From the NCBI GenBank assembly GCA_965223165.1, contig CBDCVQ010000003.1:1-64000 (forward strand): 64,000 nt of DNA. The letters run 5' to 3'. The notes below the pieces were generated by a model. It was not told the DNA's origin, searched no databases, and worked only from the letters and a program-made list of their open reading frames with translations. This DNA comes from JABDMH01 sp965223165. Its GTDB lineage: Bacteria; Bacteroidota; Bacteroidia; Chitinophagales; Saprospiraceae. Shown here one piece after another: positions 63,472 through 64,000 of the stretch. The translations under genes were made by a program, and so were the position numbers. The first letter of the stretch is position 1. Each line of letters begins with the position of its first letter.

Positions 63472-64000
63472 ATGTTTGAACAAACGATGAGATTCAACCC
63501 ACCTTCCCTCCTTGCAACCCTTTCCGCCAAGTGCGAGGAAATAGGATTTACGATGGCTTCTGACGGCAAGGTCGGATCACTGCTCCGCACGCTGGTATCC
63601 TCCAAGCCTGGCGCCCGACTGCTGGAGCTTGGCACGGGCATTGGTCTATCGCTCTGTTGGATGCAGGACGGCATGTCTGATTCATCCACCTTGATCACCG
63701 TGGACAATGACCCCCAGCTGTCGGAAATCGCCGAACAGTTCTTTGGTCGTGATCCCCGTATTCAAATCGTTTGCGCAGATGGGGAAGACTGGATCAGGCA
63801 CTATGCGGGTCCTCGCTTTGATCTGGTCTTTGCAGACGCCTGGCCTGGCAAATACAGCCAGCTCGATGAAGTGCTGGATCTGATCTTGCCAGGAGGCTTT
63901 TATGTCATCGACGATCTGCTGCCGCACCCCGATTGGCCGGAAGGTCATGCCCCAAAAGTCAACGCGCTGATTCGCCATCTAGAGGGTCGTTCGGATTTCC
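63472..64000 (+). CDS. Class I SAM-dependent O-methyltransferase-like protein (3' part missing)
   Basis: The visible 176 residues contain a Rossmann-like methyltransferase. SSKPGARLLELGTGIGLSLCWM is motif I (SAM-binding), LITVDNDPQLSEIAEQFF is motif II, and FDLVFADAWPGKYSQLDEVL followed by LLPGGFYVIDDLLP are motifs IV and V of the caffeoyl-CoA/catechol O-methyltransferase type. An alternative start is the ATG at 63487. The frame is open at the window edge. A damaged partial copy lies at 61711. Confidence 0.92.
   Translation, partial: MFEQTMRFNPPSLLATLSAKCEEIGFTMASDGKVGSLLRTLVSSKPGARLLELGTGIGLSLCWMQDGMSDSSTLITVDNDPQLSEIAEQFFGRDPRIQIVCADGEDWIRHYAGPRFDLVFADAWPGKYSQLDEVLDLILPGGFYVIDDLLPHPDWPEGHAPKVNALIRHLEGRSDF

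Overview
The window looks like the chromosome of a carbohydrate-degrading Bacteroidota bacterium, probably a Saprospiria/Lewinella-like lineage. Signs of the phylum are a SusC/SusD pair behind a FecR/ECF-sigma switch, a secreted protein with a C-terminal type IX sorting domain, many lipoproteins, and many enzymes with twin-arginine-like leaders. No rRNA, tRNA or CRISPR array was seen. The species cannot be named from the sequence.

Layout. Positions 1-10595 hold a sugar-acid utilisation locus read leftwards: fecR, susC, susD, a mannonate-dehydratase-like enzyme, a glucarate-dehydratase-like enzyme and a GntP permease (cut by the window edge), with a divergent ECF sigma gene. Positions 10645-16269 read rightwards: an M20 amidohydrolase, then a Gfo/Idh oxidoreductase, an SDR, a ROK kinase and a P1 peptidase. 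Positions 16280-18270 are a non-coding array of about 189-bp tandem repeats. Two leftward Gfo/Idh genes follow, then two paralogous beta-barrel genes and a MauG-type dihaem peroxidase (18272-23469). An IS1634-like element (23732-25797) splits a DUF1801 gene. Next come a BNR-repeat protein, a CarboxypepD_reg protein, and a TetR/SDR/MFS unit with two matching operator-like sites (29698-31744).

Positions 31992-40375 carry an S9A peptidase, a HisC-like aminotransferase, a small GIY-YIG protein, and Tat-tagged Gfo/Idh, TIM-barrel and class V aminotransferase genes. A second, smaller copy of the dispersed repeat lies at 38706-38950. An IS4-family element (40505-42034) sits in the fourth codon of an M19 dipeptidase gene. 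Positions 44064-55928 encode mostly exported hydrolases: a deacetylase, a DPP-IV-like peptidase, a tannase-like esterase, a sulfatase and an alpha/beta esterase, plus two propeller lipoproteins. They also hold a 46-unit hexamer repeat. Positions 55987-61530 form a PSCyt1/DUF1549/DUF1553, DUF1501 and ceramidase-like operon, a type known best from Planctomycetes. The right end has a broken methyltransferase copy, a type IX-secreted protein and the intact methyltransferase, which runs off the edge.

Taken together, the region appears devoted to degrading, importing and oxidising sugars and sugar acids, with much of the chemistry in the cell envelope. The strongest non-gene signals are two clean insertion events whose original genes can be rebuilt exactly, a repeat family present at two loci in opposite orientation, a hierarchical hexamer repeat, and a likely single-base frameshift in the glucarate dehydratase gene.
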